Source: Vibrio sp. S17_S38
GTDB taxonomy: Bacteria > Pseudomonadota > Gammaproteobacteria > Enterobacterales > Vibrionaceae
Direction: 5' to 3'
DNA length: 64,000 bases
NCBI RefSeq assembly: GCF_014694375.1
Contig: NZ_JAAUWW010000007.1
Span: 1-64,000, forward strand
The position numbers and the translations under genes were made by a program. Under the pieces are notes generated by a model. It was not told the origin of the DNA and ran no database searches. It was given only the letters and a program-made list of their open reading frames with translations. Position 1 is the first letter of the stretch. Each line of letters opens with the position of its first letter. Of this stretch, positions 27,744 through 35,881 are shown piece by piece.

Positions 27744-28289
27744 ATGTCTTTACGTTGTGGTGTAACCAATTTAAGCCCTGAAACATTAGAACAATTAGAT
27801 ACTCTCAAATTGGAAGTGCTAGCCGATAAAATCATTACTGAGCATCATGAATACATTCGTGAAACTGGCCCAGAATTAGTGCGTTTAGGTGAAAAATTAT
27901 TGGCAGCACACGGGGACGATTCAGAAACAATCCAAACCTTAGTACCCTTAATTAATTCGCTTATTGACGACTTAACACCTCACCTATTTAAGGAAGAGAA
28001 GATTCTTTTTCCTGCCATTTGCGGTTTAGCCACTGGAGAGCAGACTCAAAGCTGTTTTGGACACATTGGTAATCCCATCCGCATGATGCTGCACGAACAC
28101 AATGAAGCCGATGAAATTGTCTTAGCCATTCAAAAAGTAACTCATAATTTCACAGCGCCAAAAGAGGCATGTAAAACCTGGCAAACTTGCTATCAATTAC
28201 TGTCTGAATTTTGCCAAGATTTAATCAATCATATTCATGTTGAAGATACCATTTTATTTCCTAAATCAATCGCATTAGCCGACCAGTAA
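27744..28289 (+). CDS. Hemerythrin-domain protein, RIC/YtfE-like
   Basis: A di-iron hemerythrin-domain protein related to the C-terminal two thirds of YtfE/RIC, which repairs iron-sulfur clusters after nitrosative or oxidative damage. The candidate iron ligands are visible in EHHEYIRE, HLFKEEKILFP, LHEHNEADE and NHIHVEDTILFP. The N-terminal ScdA domain with its two adjacent cysteines, present in E. coli YtfE, is missing. From ATG 27744 the protein has 181 residues; ATG codons at 27705, 27708 and 27732 are alternatives and no ribosome binding site is decisive. An FNR-like box is upstream. A weak AAGCCCT/AGGGCTT hairpin without a T-run follows the stop codon. Confidence 0.8.
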   Translation: MSLRCGVTNLSPETLEQLDTLKLEVLADKIITEHHEYIRETGPELVRLGEKLLAAHGDDSETIQTLVPLINSLIDDLTPHLFKEEKILFPAICGLATGEQTQSCFGHIGNPIRMMLHEHNEADEIVLAIQKVTHNFTAPKEACKTWQTCYQLLSEFCQDLINHIHVEDTILFPKSIALADQ

Positions 28290-28391
28290 ATTAAAGCCTA
28301 AGCCCTTACTTTGAGGGCTTAAGTCGCTACCCACACGCCTTAAATACCGGATTAAACACTGTAATTTTTGATGGTAGATATCAACAACGCC

Positions 28392-29154
28392 TTCTATTCA
28401 TACCTAGTTACAATCAAAAAGATGCCGATTGAAACTCAAAGCAGCATCACCTGTCTTCCTAGTCGCTAGATCGCATCATTCACAAAGGCATGGTTTGAAA
28501 ATACTGCATCATCTTCGTACTGCTAACTCAACTCGCTGGGCACTGATTCTTGTGCTGTGGGTGGTTTTGGTGTGTCTGATGAAAAATATGAATGTGTTAT
28601 CGGCGGCTTGCTCGGTGTCGGCTTCTCAGCCTAGTAGCGGTGTTTTACAAAGTAATACCACTCAAGACCTCACTTCATTAAGCGACAATAACGTTGACAA
28701 TAAAGCTCAAATTTATAACCAAAGTGAATGCCACTTATCAGAAAAGCTGCTGCAATTTCATTCTCATCAACTCGATAATGTGGTGATTAGTAGCCTACTG
28801 CCGAGCTTAATGATTGCGGTTTTTCTTTGGTTTAGCCTTACCTGTCATCGAATATTGCATAAACCTCCCGTCCCCAAACGGCGACGTCATTTAGAGTTTT
28901 GCACTTTCCAAGAATGAAACAACTGGCACTCGTCAGGCATGAACTTATCTATCGCTAATAAGCCGATAGTATTTTGTTATTTTCATTTTTAGGAATACCA
29001 ATGCAATTTTTTACTGTATTCACACATGTTAAGCCCAAGCTTGCTAATTTTAGCGTTTGGCTATTAGGGCTATGCGCATTATTCAGTACTCACTTAATGG
29101 CCGCTCCGCTAACGACTGGCTGGATAAGCGATCCTAATCACCCTCCGGTTGAGG
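28392..29154 (+). repeat. Direct repeat copy A of the scs 5' region
   Basis: This segment repeats 30909-31674. From 28501 to 29154 I count by hand about 26 mismatches in 654 positions and no gaps (about 96 percent identity). The first 100 bp, upstream of the scsA-like start, are clearly more diverged and contain small gaps. It contains a complete scsA-like gene and the first 154 bp of scsB, and ends abruptly at GAGG. Confidence 0.93.
28495..28917 (+). CDS. ScsA-like small membrane protein, copy A
   Basis: A 140-residue protein with an N-terminal membrane anchor (about residues 12-30, WALILVLWVVLVCLMKN), a periplasmic or luminal stretch with cysteines in LSAACSVSAS and SECHLSEKLL, and a second hydrophobic segment (about 100-116). 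It ends HLEFCTFQE. Its partner copy at 31015-31437 precedes scsB, so I infer that it corresponds to ScsA of copper-tolerance clusters; this rests on position and general layout. The TTG start at 28495 was chosen because it is shared by both copies and has AAAGGCA upstream; the frame opens earlier (28429) in this copy only. It remains intact although the following scsB copy is broken. Confidence 0.6.
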   Translation: MKILHHLRTANSTRWALILVLWVVLVCLMKNMNVLSAACSVSASQPSSGVLQSNTTQDLTSLSDNNVDNKAQIYNQSECHLSEKLLQFHSHQLDNVVISSLLPSLMIAVFLWFSLTCHRILHKPPVPKRRRHLEFCTFQE

Positions 29155-29171
29155 ATAATGCTGATGAATAA
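29001..29171 (+). pseudogene. scsB: scsB remnant (5' 154 bp only, fused to LysR sequence)
   Basis: The first 51 codons are nearly identical to the intact scsB at 31521, including the TAGGAA ribosome binding site and the signal peptide ending LMAAP. At 29152-29154 the sequence switches to a fragment of the LysR gene, so the frame ends after 56 residues (DNADE then stop). It cannot make a functional protein, but a short secreted peptide is conceivable. Confidence 0.9.
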
Positions 29172-29247
29172 ACTCGGCAATAAATGGCATCAATACACAT
29201 TCACCAAACGTGGTGGGCGCACTAATACGCAATCGGCCCGCAAGCAA
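29152..29247 (-). pseudogene. Internal fragment of the LysR-family gene
   Basis: 96 bp that match 35525-35617 inside the intact LysR gene, with one 3-base insertion and one substitution. The orientation is the same as in the intact gene. It shows that copy A of the scs locus once extended through scsB, scsD and scsC into the LysR gene, and that about 3.85 kb was deleted. Confidence 0.9.
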
Positions 29248-29281
29248 GCTGTCCTAGTTCATGAAGTTCGAATATTAAGAA

Positions 29282-30169
29282 CTACCCCATATCAAATGGA
29301 TTTTTTGGTGTAGAGTCATGAAGTAGCTCAGAGGCGATGGCTTTTATCTCACCCTGAACGTATGCCCAATACTCTGGGTTATCTAAGGTTCTCTCTTTAA
29401 TTTTCTTAGGGATAAAACGACTCATTTCCATATTAAAGTCATTGCGTACTTCCTCTTCCGACATTAACTTGGTTAACGCAGTAGACAGCGCCTGTTGAAA
29501 ATCATCGATTTGCTTATGTCGGGCGTTGAGTTTCTTCTCAACCAATATCTTGGATAAATCAATCCCGCGCTGCTTAATCCAAACAATATCCCAGATATCA
29601 CGAGGCTTGATACGCCTTGATCGATACGCTAACGCAATAAGCTTATCGGCCAGTGTTTCTTGCAGTGATTGAACAGGAACCAAGATGCCTTCAGTCGGCA
29701 CAACAATGTCGTAATGATTTATCAAGGGACGCTTTTCGATATCGAATGAGGGGATAGCACAGACGTCAATGTGCATTTTTTGTCTTGGTAAATCAGGACG
29801 ATTAGGTTCTTTTTCGATACTAATCTTCCATGAAACGGTATCCCCTTGCTGCTCGCCAGAGGGCTTGTTTACCCAAACTTCAGTTTCATATTTATTTTGA
29901 ATATAAGTCTGTATCTCGGACTCCAACCCCTCAAACTCGGATGGTTTGAAGTCATGCCCACCGTTGAAATCAAGATCTTCTGACAACCTACTGCTGTTGT
30001 AACACATGCGTAATGATGTTCCACCAATAAAGGTTAATCGCTGCATAACGCCTTGCTTGATCAGCACGTCCATAATGTCATGATGCAAGATCTCTTTTTC
30101 TATCACGGGAGTGACTGCTGCATAGTCAGGGTTTGACTGTACAATTTGGCGAATTTGTTGCTTCAGCAT
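29282..30169 (-). CDS. abiEii: AbiEii-type nucleotidyltransferase toxin
   Basis: Toxin of a type IV toxin-antitoxin/abortive infection system; AbiEii-family enzymes are nucleotidyltransferases, some of which modify tRNA. The 295-residue protein has the signature FIGGTSLRMCYNSSRLSEDLDF (residues 47-68, with Asp65 and Asp67 as metal ligands) and the later KPRDIWDIVWI motif (near residue 190). It lies 29 bp after the AbiEi gene, in the usual antitoxin-toxin order. The pair is framed by the duplicated scs segments. The product may restrict phage growth or stabilise the locus. Confidence 0.9.
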   Translation of the reverse strand: MLKQQIRQIVQSNPDYAAVTPVIEKEILHHDIMDVLIKQGVMQRLTFIGGTSLRMCYNSSRLSEDLDFNGGHDFKPSEFEGLESEIQTYIQNKYETEVWVNKPSGEQQGDTVSWKISIEKEPNRPDLPRQKMHIDVCAIPSFDIEKRPLINHYDIVVPTEGILVPVQSLQETLADKLIALAYRSRRIKPRDIWDIVWIKQRGIDLSKILVEKKLNARHKQIDDFQQALSTALTKLMSEEEVRNDFNMEMSRFIPKKIKERTLDNPEYWAYVQGEIKAIASELLHDSTPKNPFDMG

Positions 30170-30198
30170 ACTTTATCTCCTCTACGCCCCCTTCATAC

Positions 30199-30723
30199 TT
30201 AGCTCTCTAGCATATGTAGATTGCGGCGGCAGTGCTTTAGATCTGCAATTGCTTGCTCTTTGAATGCGCGATACAGTTTGATGTCGGGGTCATAATACAA
30301 ATTAGGGGCGATTTGTTCGACTGACCTTTTAGTATGGGTTAATTCGATCACACCATAAGGCGTATCAAAACAACCACTTCGACCTTTAGTCACCACAGTG
30401 ATCCTGCCCATCAGAATTTGTGAAATATCACCGGTATGACTGAGCTGGCTTTCTAAGCTGATGTAATTCAATACCCCACTACGTAACTTTTTGATGATTT
30501 TATAAATAGCCGTCTCAGGCTCAGGGGGGGTAATCATACTTTCATAGAACCCTTTCACCACCCGTCTTAACAAGCCCTTCTTTACGCTATTTGCTAGGAG
30601 TTTTCTAAAAGCAGGATCACAGGGCACACCCAACATAAAAGCAAGTTCCGTTGCACTGTGAATGCCTCCACCTGCGCGAACCGCTTTCGCGAATATGTTT
30701 AGTAGTTCATCGGATTTTGCCAT
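30199..30723 (-). CDS. abiEi: AbiEi family antitoxin/repressor
   Basis: The 174-residue antitoxin has an N-terminal winged-helix part (residues 1-65, with SATELAFMLGV and VKKGLLRRVVKGFY) and a C-terminal domain (about 75-174) that neutralises the toxin in this family. AbiEi proteins bind inverted repeats in their own promoter. A 15-bp inverted repeat beginning one base upstream of the ATG (30724-30766) and a second, longer one at 30791-30831 are the likely operators. Confidence 0.88.
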   Translation of the reverse strand: MAKSDELLNIFAKAVRAGGGIHSATELAFMLGVPCDPAFRKLLANSVKKGLLRRVVKGFYESMITPPEPETAIYKIIKKLRSGVLNYISLESQLSHTGDISQILMGRITVVTKGRSGCFDTPYGVIELTHTKRSVEQIAPNLYYDPDIKLYRAFKEQAIADLKHCRRNLHMLES

Positions 30724-30766
30724 AGGTCCACACTAAGTTGCCAATTAAATCACTTAGTGTAGACCT
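30724..30766 (-). promoter_or_regulatory. Probable AbiEi operator 1
   Basis: Arms AGGTCCACACTAAGT (30724-30738) and, on the other strand, AGGTCTACACTAAGT (30766-30752) match at 14 of 15 positions around a 13-bp centre. The repeat abuts the abiEi start codon. Confidence 0.6.
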
Positions 30767-30790
30767 GGCATTAGACTTGTGCAAGGTACT

Positions 30791-30831
30791 GGTTTACAGA
30801 TTATTACCTCATTGGTAATAATCTGTAGACC
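30791..30831. promoter_or_regulatory. Long inverted repeat upstream of abiEi (operator 2 or hairpin)
   Basis: Arms of 18 bp, GGTTTACAGATTATTACC and its complement GGTCTACAGATTATTACC, match at 17 positions around the 5-base loop TCATT. The outer GGTCTACA repeats the half-site of operator 1. There is no T-run. It can be a second repressor site or a cruciform; which one cannot be told from sequence. Confidence 0.55.
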
Positions 30832-30908
30832 TAAAGGCGGGTATACATCCTTTTTACTGTGAACATACGGATCAAATAGAGACGTTCTTTCAGCACTATA
30901 AACAAACA

Positions 30909-31674
30909 TCCTATTCACACCTAGTTACAATCAAAAAGATGCCGATTTGAACTCAAGCCATCATCATCTGTCTTTACTGTCGTCTGATAAATAGCATTAC
31001 TCCAAAGGTCAGGTTTGAAAACACTGCATCATCTTCGTACTTCTAACTCAACTCGCTGGGCACTAATTCTTGTGCTGTGGGTGGTTGTGGTGTGTCTGAT
31101 GAAAAATATGAATGTGTTATCGGCGGCTTGCTCGGTGTCGGCTTCTCAGCCTAGTAGCGGTGTTTTACAAAGTAATACCACTCAAGACCTCACTTCATTA
31201 AGCGGCAATAACGTTGAGAATAAATCTCAAATTTATAACCAAAGTGAATGCCATTTATCGGAAAAGCTACTGCAATTTCATTTTCATCAACTCGATAATG
31301 TGGTGATTAGTAGCCTACTCCCTAGTTTAATAATTGCGGTTTTTCTTTGGTTTAGCCTTACCTCTCATCGAATATTTCATAAACCTCTCGTCCCCAAACG
31401 GCGACGTCATTTAGAGTTTTGCACTTTCCAAGAATGAAACAACTGGCACTCGTCAGGCATAAATTTATCTATCACTAATAAGCCGATAGTATTTTGTTAT
31501 TTTCATTTTTAGGAATATCAATGCAATTTTTTACTGTATTCACACATGTTAAGCCCAAGCTTGCTAATTTTAGCGTTTGGCTATTAGGGCTATGCGCACT
31601 ATTTAGTACTCACTTAATGGCCGCTCCGCTAACGACTGGCTGGATAAGCGATCCTAACCACCCTCCTGTTGAGG
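30909..31674 (+). repeat. Direct repeat copy B of the scs 5' region
   Basis: Counterpart of 28392-29154 (see that entry). This copy continues into the intact scsB, scsD-like, scsC-like and LysR genes, so it is the ancestral arrangement. Confidence 0.93.
31015..31437 (+). CDS. scsA: ScsA-like small membrane protein, copy B
   Basis: A 140-residue protein, about 93 percent identical to copy A at 28495-28917. It starts at TTG 31015 after CCAAAGGTCAGG. Cysteines occur in LSAACSVSAS, SECHLSEKLL and LEFCTFQE; one N-terminal hydrophobic helix (about residues 12-30) and one internal one (about 98-115) suggest two membrane spans. It lies 83 bp before scsB. Salmonella scsABCD has a small membrane protein at this place; the family link is inferred from position and layout. 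Confidence 0.62.
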   Translation: MKTLHHLRTSNSTRWALILVLWVVVVCLMKNMNVLSAACSVSASQPSSGVLQSNTTQDLTSLSGNNVENKSQIYNQSECHLSEKLLQFHFHQLDNVVISSLLPSLIIAVFLWFSLTSHRIFHKPLVPKRRRHLEFCTFQE

Positions 31675-33641
31675 TGAAATTTGTTCTCACTGGGCAAGTT
31701 GATCCGAGTAACCATACGGTTATCGGCTTTATTGAAGTCAAGCTGGCTGATGATTGGAAAACCTATTGGCGCTCACCCGGTGAAGGTGGCATTGCGCCAG
31801 AGCTTAATTGGCAGCGATCTTCTAATATCGAAAACATCGATTGGAAATGGCCTCATCCTCATCGTTTTAAAGTACTCGGAATTGAGACATTAGGCTATAA
31901 ACACGATGTGGTTTTCCCATTATCGATTCAAGTTGAGGATATTAACAAACCCGTTCATCTTGATGCAGACTTAAGTTTATCTTCTTGCTCAACCGTATGC
32001 GTAATTACCGACTATCCATTAAATTTAGAGTTTACTCCATCTGAATTACAAACAGATTCAACTGCAATGCGAACCTACGCTCAGGCCATCAGCTTGGTGC
32101 CTCAAGGTTCATCCATGGTTAAACAAGCACAGGCGAAATGGGATAAAGCACGCAACCGACTGGAAGTATCACTATCTAGCGTTCAAAGCTGGGATCAACC
32201 GGATATTTTTATTGATGGTCAATCCGACTCGGTGAGTGACGCTAGCTTTTCCAATCCCACCATCACAATAAAAGGTAACCAACTTACGGCTTGGTTTGAT
32301 GTTTCCAGTTGGTTAGGAAACCCTGATCTTGATGAGCAATCAATACAAGTCACCATTGTCGATAAACAGTTCTTGGCGGAAACAAAAGTCGATTTGGTAA
32401 ATGCGCCGGTACTAGAGGCCAGTTCTTCGTCTTTATTGATCATGTTTGCTTTTGCCTTACTCGGCGGACTTATTCTTAATATTATGCCTTGCGTGCTCCC
32501 CGTACTTGGAATGAAGTTGGCTTCTGTTCTTGGAGCAGAGAACAAGGTTAAATCACAGATACGAATGCAATTTTTAGCCTCTGCTGCGGGGATCATTACC
32601 TCATTTTGGCTTATTGCTGCCGCATTATTGATATTGAAATGGTCTGGGCAATCTATTGGCTGGGGCATTCAGTTTCAAAGTGGAATATTTGTTGGGTTGA
32701 TGGTAATGATCACTGCCCTTTTTGGTGCCAATATGTTGGGATTATTTGAAGTTCGTTTACCTTCATCAATCAATACATGGCTTGCCAGTAAAGGCAAAAA
32801 CAATCATTCCGGCCACTTTGTTCAAGGCATGTTTGCCACCTTATTAGCCACACCATGTTCTGCGCCTTTTCTGGGAACAGCGGTGGCATTCGCCTTAGGT
32901 TCATCATTTCTCACTTTGGTTCTGATCTTTACCGGATTAGGACTGGGTATGGCGCTACCATGGATTTTAGTTGCTTTACGTCCATCCTTAGCATTAAAAC
33001 TGCCAAAGCCTGGTCAATGGATGAATAAGCTAAAAATCATTTTCGGATTAATGATGCTCGCCACCACAATCTGGTTAATGACGCTGTTGTCATCTCACTT
33101 AGAAACTTGGATTGTATGGTTAATCAGCATTCTTGCTCTAATCGGATTCATTTGGCGCAGCCTACAAGTCTTTGGCGCAAAATCCGTCACTATTATCGCT
33201 TGCATTGGTTTGCTAGCATCATCGGCTTTATTGTTGGTGGGTAGTCTGACTGCCGATAGTTGGAAAACAACCCTACCACCTGACCTGAGTTGGGAAGAAT
33301 TATCGACGACCGAAATCACCCAGCAAGTAAGTGCTGGTAAAACCGTATTCGTCGATGTCACTGCCGATTGGTGCATTACCTGCAAGGCCAATAAAATCGG
33401 CGTGCTTTTACAACAACCGGTTTATGGCGCACTTCAAGCCGATAATATCGTACGTATGAAAGGGGATTGGACAGTACCGAACTCAAAAGTGAGCCAGTTC
33501 TTGCAATCTTATAACCGGTTTGGCGTGCCATTTAATATTGTTTACGGCCCTCAAGCTCCACAAGGCATTCCTCTGCCGGTGATTTACTCAAGTCATGACG
33601 TAATCCAAGCAATTGAACAGGCATCTGGAAGATCCTTATGA
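31521..33641 (+). CDS. scsB: ScsB, DsbD-like thiol:disulfide transporter
   Basis: ScsB moves reducing power from cytoplasmic thioredoxin across the inner membrane to periplasmic partners such as ScsC. ATG at 31521 after TAGGAA gives 706 residues with a signal peptide ending LMAAP. Next come a periplasmic domain with a Cys pair (about residues 156/160, SSCSTVCVI), a polytopic CcdA/DsbD-type domain (about 300-590) with membrane cysteines in NIMPCVLPV and ATPCSAPFLG, and a C-terminal thioredoxin fold with DWCITCKAN (near 635). The large N-terminal part distinguishes it from DsbD. It overlaps the following gene by 4 bases (ATGA). Confidence 0.88.
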   Translation: MQFFTVFTHVKPKLANFSVWLLGLCALFSTHLMAAPLTTGWISDPNHPPVEVKFVLTGQVDPSNHTVIGFIEVKLADDWKTYWRSPGEGGIAPELNWQRSSNIENIDWKWPHPHRFKVLGIETLGYKHDVVFPLSIQVEDINKPVHLDADLSLSSCSTVCVITDYPLNLEFTPSELQTDSTAMRTYAQAISLVPQGSSMVKQAQAKWDKARNRLEVSLSSVQSWDQPDIFIDGQSDSVSDASFSNPTITIKGNQLTAWFDVSSWLGNPDLDEQSIQVTIVDKQFLAETKVDLVNAPVLEASSSSLLIMFAFALLGGLILNIMPCVLPVLGMKLASVLGAENKVKSQIRMQFLASAAGIITSFWLIAAALLILKWSGQSIGWGIQFQSGIFVGLMVMITALFGANMLGLFEVRLPSSINTWLASKGKNNHSGHFVQGMFATLLATPCSAPFLGTAVAFALGSSFLTLVLIFTGLGLGMALPWILVALRPSLALKLPKPGQWMNKLKIIFGLMMLATTIWLMTLLSSHLETWIVWLISILALIGFIWRSLQVFGAKSVTIIACIGLLASSALLLVGSLTADSWKTTLPPDLSWEELSTTEITQQVSAGKTVFVDVTADWCITCKANKIGVLLQQPVYGALQADNIVRMKGDWTVPNSKVSQFLQSYNRFGVPFNIVYGPQAPQGIPLPVIYSSHDVIQAIEQASGRSL

Positions 33642-34138
33642 CGCTCCAATCATTCAAGTCAAAACTGTTTGGGCTTCTCAAGTATCTTGCGCTGCTAGTG
33701 GTTATCTCAGTGGCAATAGACATGTGGCGCAGTCAATCGGTTCCGACTCAATCCAGCTTCAACCTAAAAGCGGAAGATATCAATCAACAATGGGTAGATA
33801 TTGAGGCGCTTAGCCAAGAGCAACCTGTCGTGGTTTATTTCTGGGCTAGTTGGTGCTCGGTATGCCAGTTTGTTACGCCGAGTGTTAACTGGGTGAGCGA
33901 TTATTATCCAACGGTAGGAATTTCACTCTCTTCAGGTGAATCTCATAAACTACAACGCTATTTTGAATATAAACAACTGGGCTTTGCCAACATCAACGAT
34001 CCACGCAGTCAACTTGGGCAGCAATGGGGAGTGAATGTTACTCCAACAATTTTTATTGTCCGAAAAGGTGAAATCAAGCACATCACCACAGGCTTTACTT
34101 CGCCAATCGGCTTACTCGTTCGTCTATGGATGAGCTAA
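33638..34138 (+). CDS. scsD: ScsD-like membrane-anchored thioredoxin
   Basis: A 166-residue TlpA/ResA-type thioredoxin. It has an N-terminal membrane anchor (about residues 10-25, LLKYLALLVVISVAIDMW) and a periplasmic thioredoxin fold with the active site WASWCSVCQ (near residue 70) and the cis-proline segment VTPTIFIV. It overlaps scsB by 4 bases and precedes the DsbA-like gene, so it is probably reduced by ScsB. Salmonella ScsD has the same layout. Confidence 0.82.
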   Translation: MTLQSFKSKLFGLLKYLALLVVISVAIDMWRSQSVPTQSSFNLKAEDINQQWVDIEALSQEQPVVVYFWASWCSVCQFVTPSVNWVSDYYPTVGISLSSGESHKLQRYFEYKQLGFANINDPRSQLGQQWGVNVTPTIFIVRKGEIKHITTGFTSPIGLLVRLWMS

Positions 34139-34177
34139 CGCCAATATATCTTCATAACAAATTATTTAGGACATACG

Positions 34178-34915
34178 ATGAAAACAATATTAAAGCAACG
34201 CACTTTCGCTTGGATTAGCCTACTAATGATGAGCTTATCGATAAATGCAGCACAAGCTGCCACTTTACCGCAAGCAACCGAGCAGAAAATTAATGAAATC
34301 GATCAAATGCTACGTGATCATCCACAAGTTATTGATAATTTACATCAAAGCTTGCAACTCTACATTCAACAGGCAAGTCAATTTGAAACAGTGATACAAC
34401 AAAATGAGAACTATCTTTACCATAATCCAAACCATCCTTCCTATGGTGACAAAGATCCGGCTCTCACTATCGTGTTCTTCACCGATTACAGCTGCCCTTG
34501 GTGTAAAAAGCTAGATCCTGTATTACATGAGCTTGTGGAAAAATATCCTCAACTCAAAGTGGTCGATATTTTAATCCCATTAAAAGAAATGAATAGCGAG
34601 GTAAACTCAGCCACCTTTGCACTCAATATTTGGCAAAATAAACCCGAGGCTTTTACTCAAACGAGTCAATTATTGATCAAAAAACCAGGCAGTCATGATG
34701 CTCGTTCGTTGCTCCAAGTGGCGAAAAAAACCGATACCGTCGCGTTATTAGACGAACAAGACGATATTCAGAAACAAGTGAATAAAAACTATCAGTTATT
34801 TGCTCAATTAGGTTTACAAGGCACACCGGCTTTATTAATCGATGGTGAAATCATTCCCGGTTATTTGCCGATTGAAAAGTTAGAACCTATCATTAAGGCC
34901 AAATTAGAAAAGTAA
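34178..34915 (+). CDS. scsC: ScsC-like DsbA-family periplasmic thiol oxidoreductase
   Basis: A 245-residue secreted protein with signal peptide (residues 1-27, ending AAQA), an N-terminal helical segment (about 33-80) of the kind that oligomerises in ScsC proteins, and a DsbA-type thioredoxin domain with active site DYSCPWCKK (near 107) and cis-proline segment GLQGTPALLIDGEIIPGYLP. ScsC proteins isomerise or reduce disulfides in the periplasm and protect against copper; ScsB is the likely electron donor. ATG 34178 has an AGGA ribosome binding site. Confidence 0.87.
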   Translation: MKTILKQRTFAWISLLMMSLSINAAQAATLPQATEQKINEIDQMLRDHPQVIDNLHQSLQLYIQQASQFETVIQQNENYLYHNPNHPSYGDKDPALTIVFFTDYSCPWCKKLDPVLHELVEKYPQLKVVDILIPLKEMNSEVNSATFALNIWQNKPEAFTQTSQLLIKKPGSHDARSLLQVAKKTDTVALLDEQDDIQKQVNKNYQLFAQLGLQGTPALLIDGEIIPGYLPIEKLEPIIKAKLEK

Positions 34916-34922
34916 GCTGATA

Positions 34923-34957
34923 CATGGATAAAGGCAGAGCGTCACTGTCTTTATCCA
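34923..34957. terminator. Hairpin between scsC and the convergent LysR gene
   Basis: TGGATAAAGGCAG ... CTGTCTTTATCCA form 13-bp arms with one mismatch. It lies between the two stop codons and probably serves both genes, though the T-tail is poor. Confidence 0.65.
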
Positions 34958-34975
34958 TTCAATAGTTTGGTCGTA

Positions 34976-35881
34976 TCACGACTGTGCAAGAATACTGTCC
35001 TTCCCCAAGCTATCTTTTAAAGCTTGATTGAATACTTTGATTTTCTGCTGCAAATATTTTCGATGGCTATACACCACGTGGATCGGATACTCACCAAAAT
35101 CATAATCGGTTAATATCGTTTGCAGCTCGCCTCGTTGAATAAAAGGATCAACAGCGAAATCAGGGCTGATGGTAAAGGCCACACCATGCGAAGCCAAGCG
35201 TGCAGACGCTAATGCATTGTTGACCGATAAAATAGGCTTAGTGGTAAATGAAAACTCCTTCCCCTCCTTACTGCAACGTCTTAATCCTGTACGTTTAGTA
35301 TTACTGTCATAAATCGCGGGTAATTGAGCCAAAGCGTGGGGATGGTCAGGATCGCCATATTGCTTAATAAAATCAGGCGCAGCACAGGCTTTTAAGATCA
35401 TCTTACCCACCGGCATGGCAATCAAATCTGAATCAGGTAATGTTCCAATTCGAATCGCAAGATCAAAACCTTCCGACACTAAATCCACAAATTGATCGTT
35501 GAGCACCACATCAATTTTCAGGTCAGGATAATGCTGAATAAACTCGGCAATAAATGGCATCAATACACATTCACCAAACGTGGTGGGCGCACTAATACGC
35601 AATCGGCCTGCAAGCAATTGTTGATCGTTTTTTAGCCCGACTTCTACGGTCGAAATATCATCTAAAATACGCTTAGCATGTTCGTAATAGGCTTTGCCAG
35701 CATCGGTCAGTTGTAGCCCTCGAGTAGAACGATGGATCAATCTTACTTGTAATAACGATTCTAATTGATTGATATGCGTACTCATTAAAGCTTTGGTTTT
35801 TCTCAATTGATGCGCCGCAGCGGTATAAGAACCCTTTTCAGTGACATGCACGAAGCTGTTCATTAAATTTAGTTTATCCAC
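34976..35881 (-). CDS. LysR-family transcriptional regulator
   Basis: A 301-residue LysR-type regulator. The N-terminal helix-turn-helix is clear (MDKLNLMNSFVHVTEKGSYTAAAHQLRKTKALMSTHINQLE, residues 1-41), followed by the linker LLQVRLIHRSTRGLQLTDAG and a substrate-binding-like effector domain (about 90-295). It is divergent from the extradiol dioxygenase and DoxX genes across 249 bp, so these are its likely targets; the inducer is unknown. AT-rich dyads such as TTATT-gttt-AATAA (36011-36024) in that spacer may be binding sites. A fragment of this gene is found at 29152. Confidence 0.88.
   Translation of the reverse strand: MDKLNLMNSFVHVTEKGSYTAAAHQLRKTKALMSTHINQLESLLQVRLIHRSTRGLQLTDAGKAYYEHAKRILDDISTVEVGLKNDQQLLAGRLRISAPTTFGECVLMPFIAEFIQHYPDLKIDVVLNDQFVDLVSEGFDLAIRIGTLPDSDLIAMPVGKMILKACAAPDFIKQYGDPDHPHALAQLPAIYDSNTKRTGLRRCSKEGKEFSFTTKPILSVNNALASARLASHGVAFTISPDFAVDPFIQRGELQTILTDYDFGEYPIHVVYSHRKYLQQKIKVFNQALKDSLGKDSILAQS

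Noticed and set aside
28429-28494. Upstream extension of the copy A scsA-like gene
   Set aside because: The 22 extra codons are not conserved in copy B, where the leader has gaps and substitutions, so the shared TTG at 28495 is the better start.
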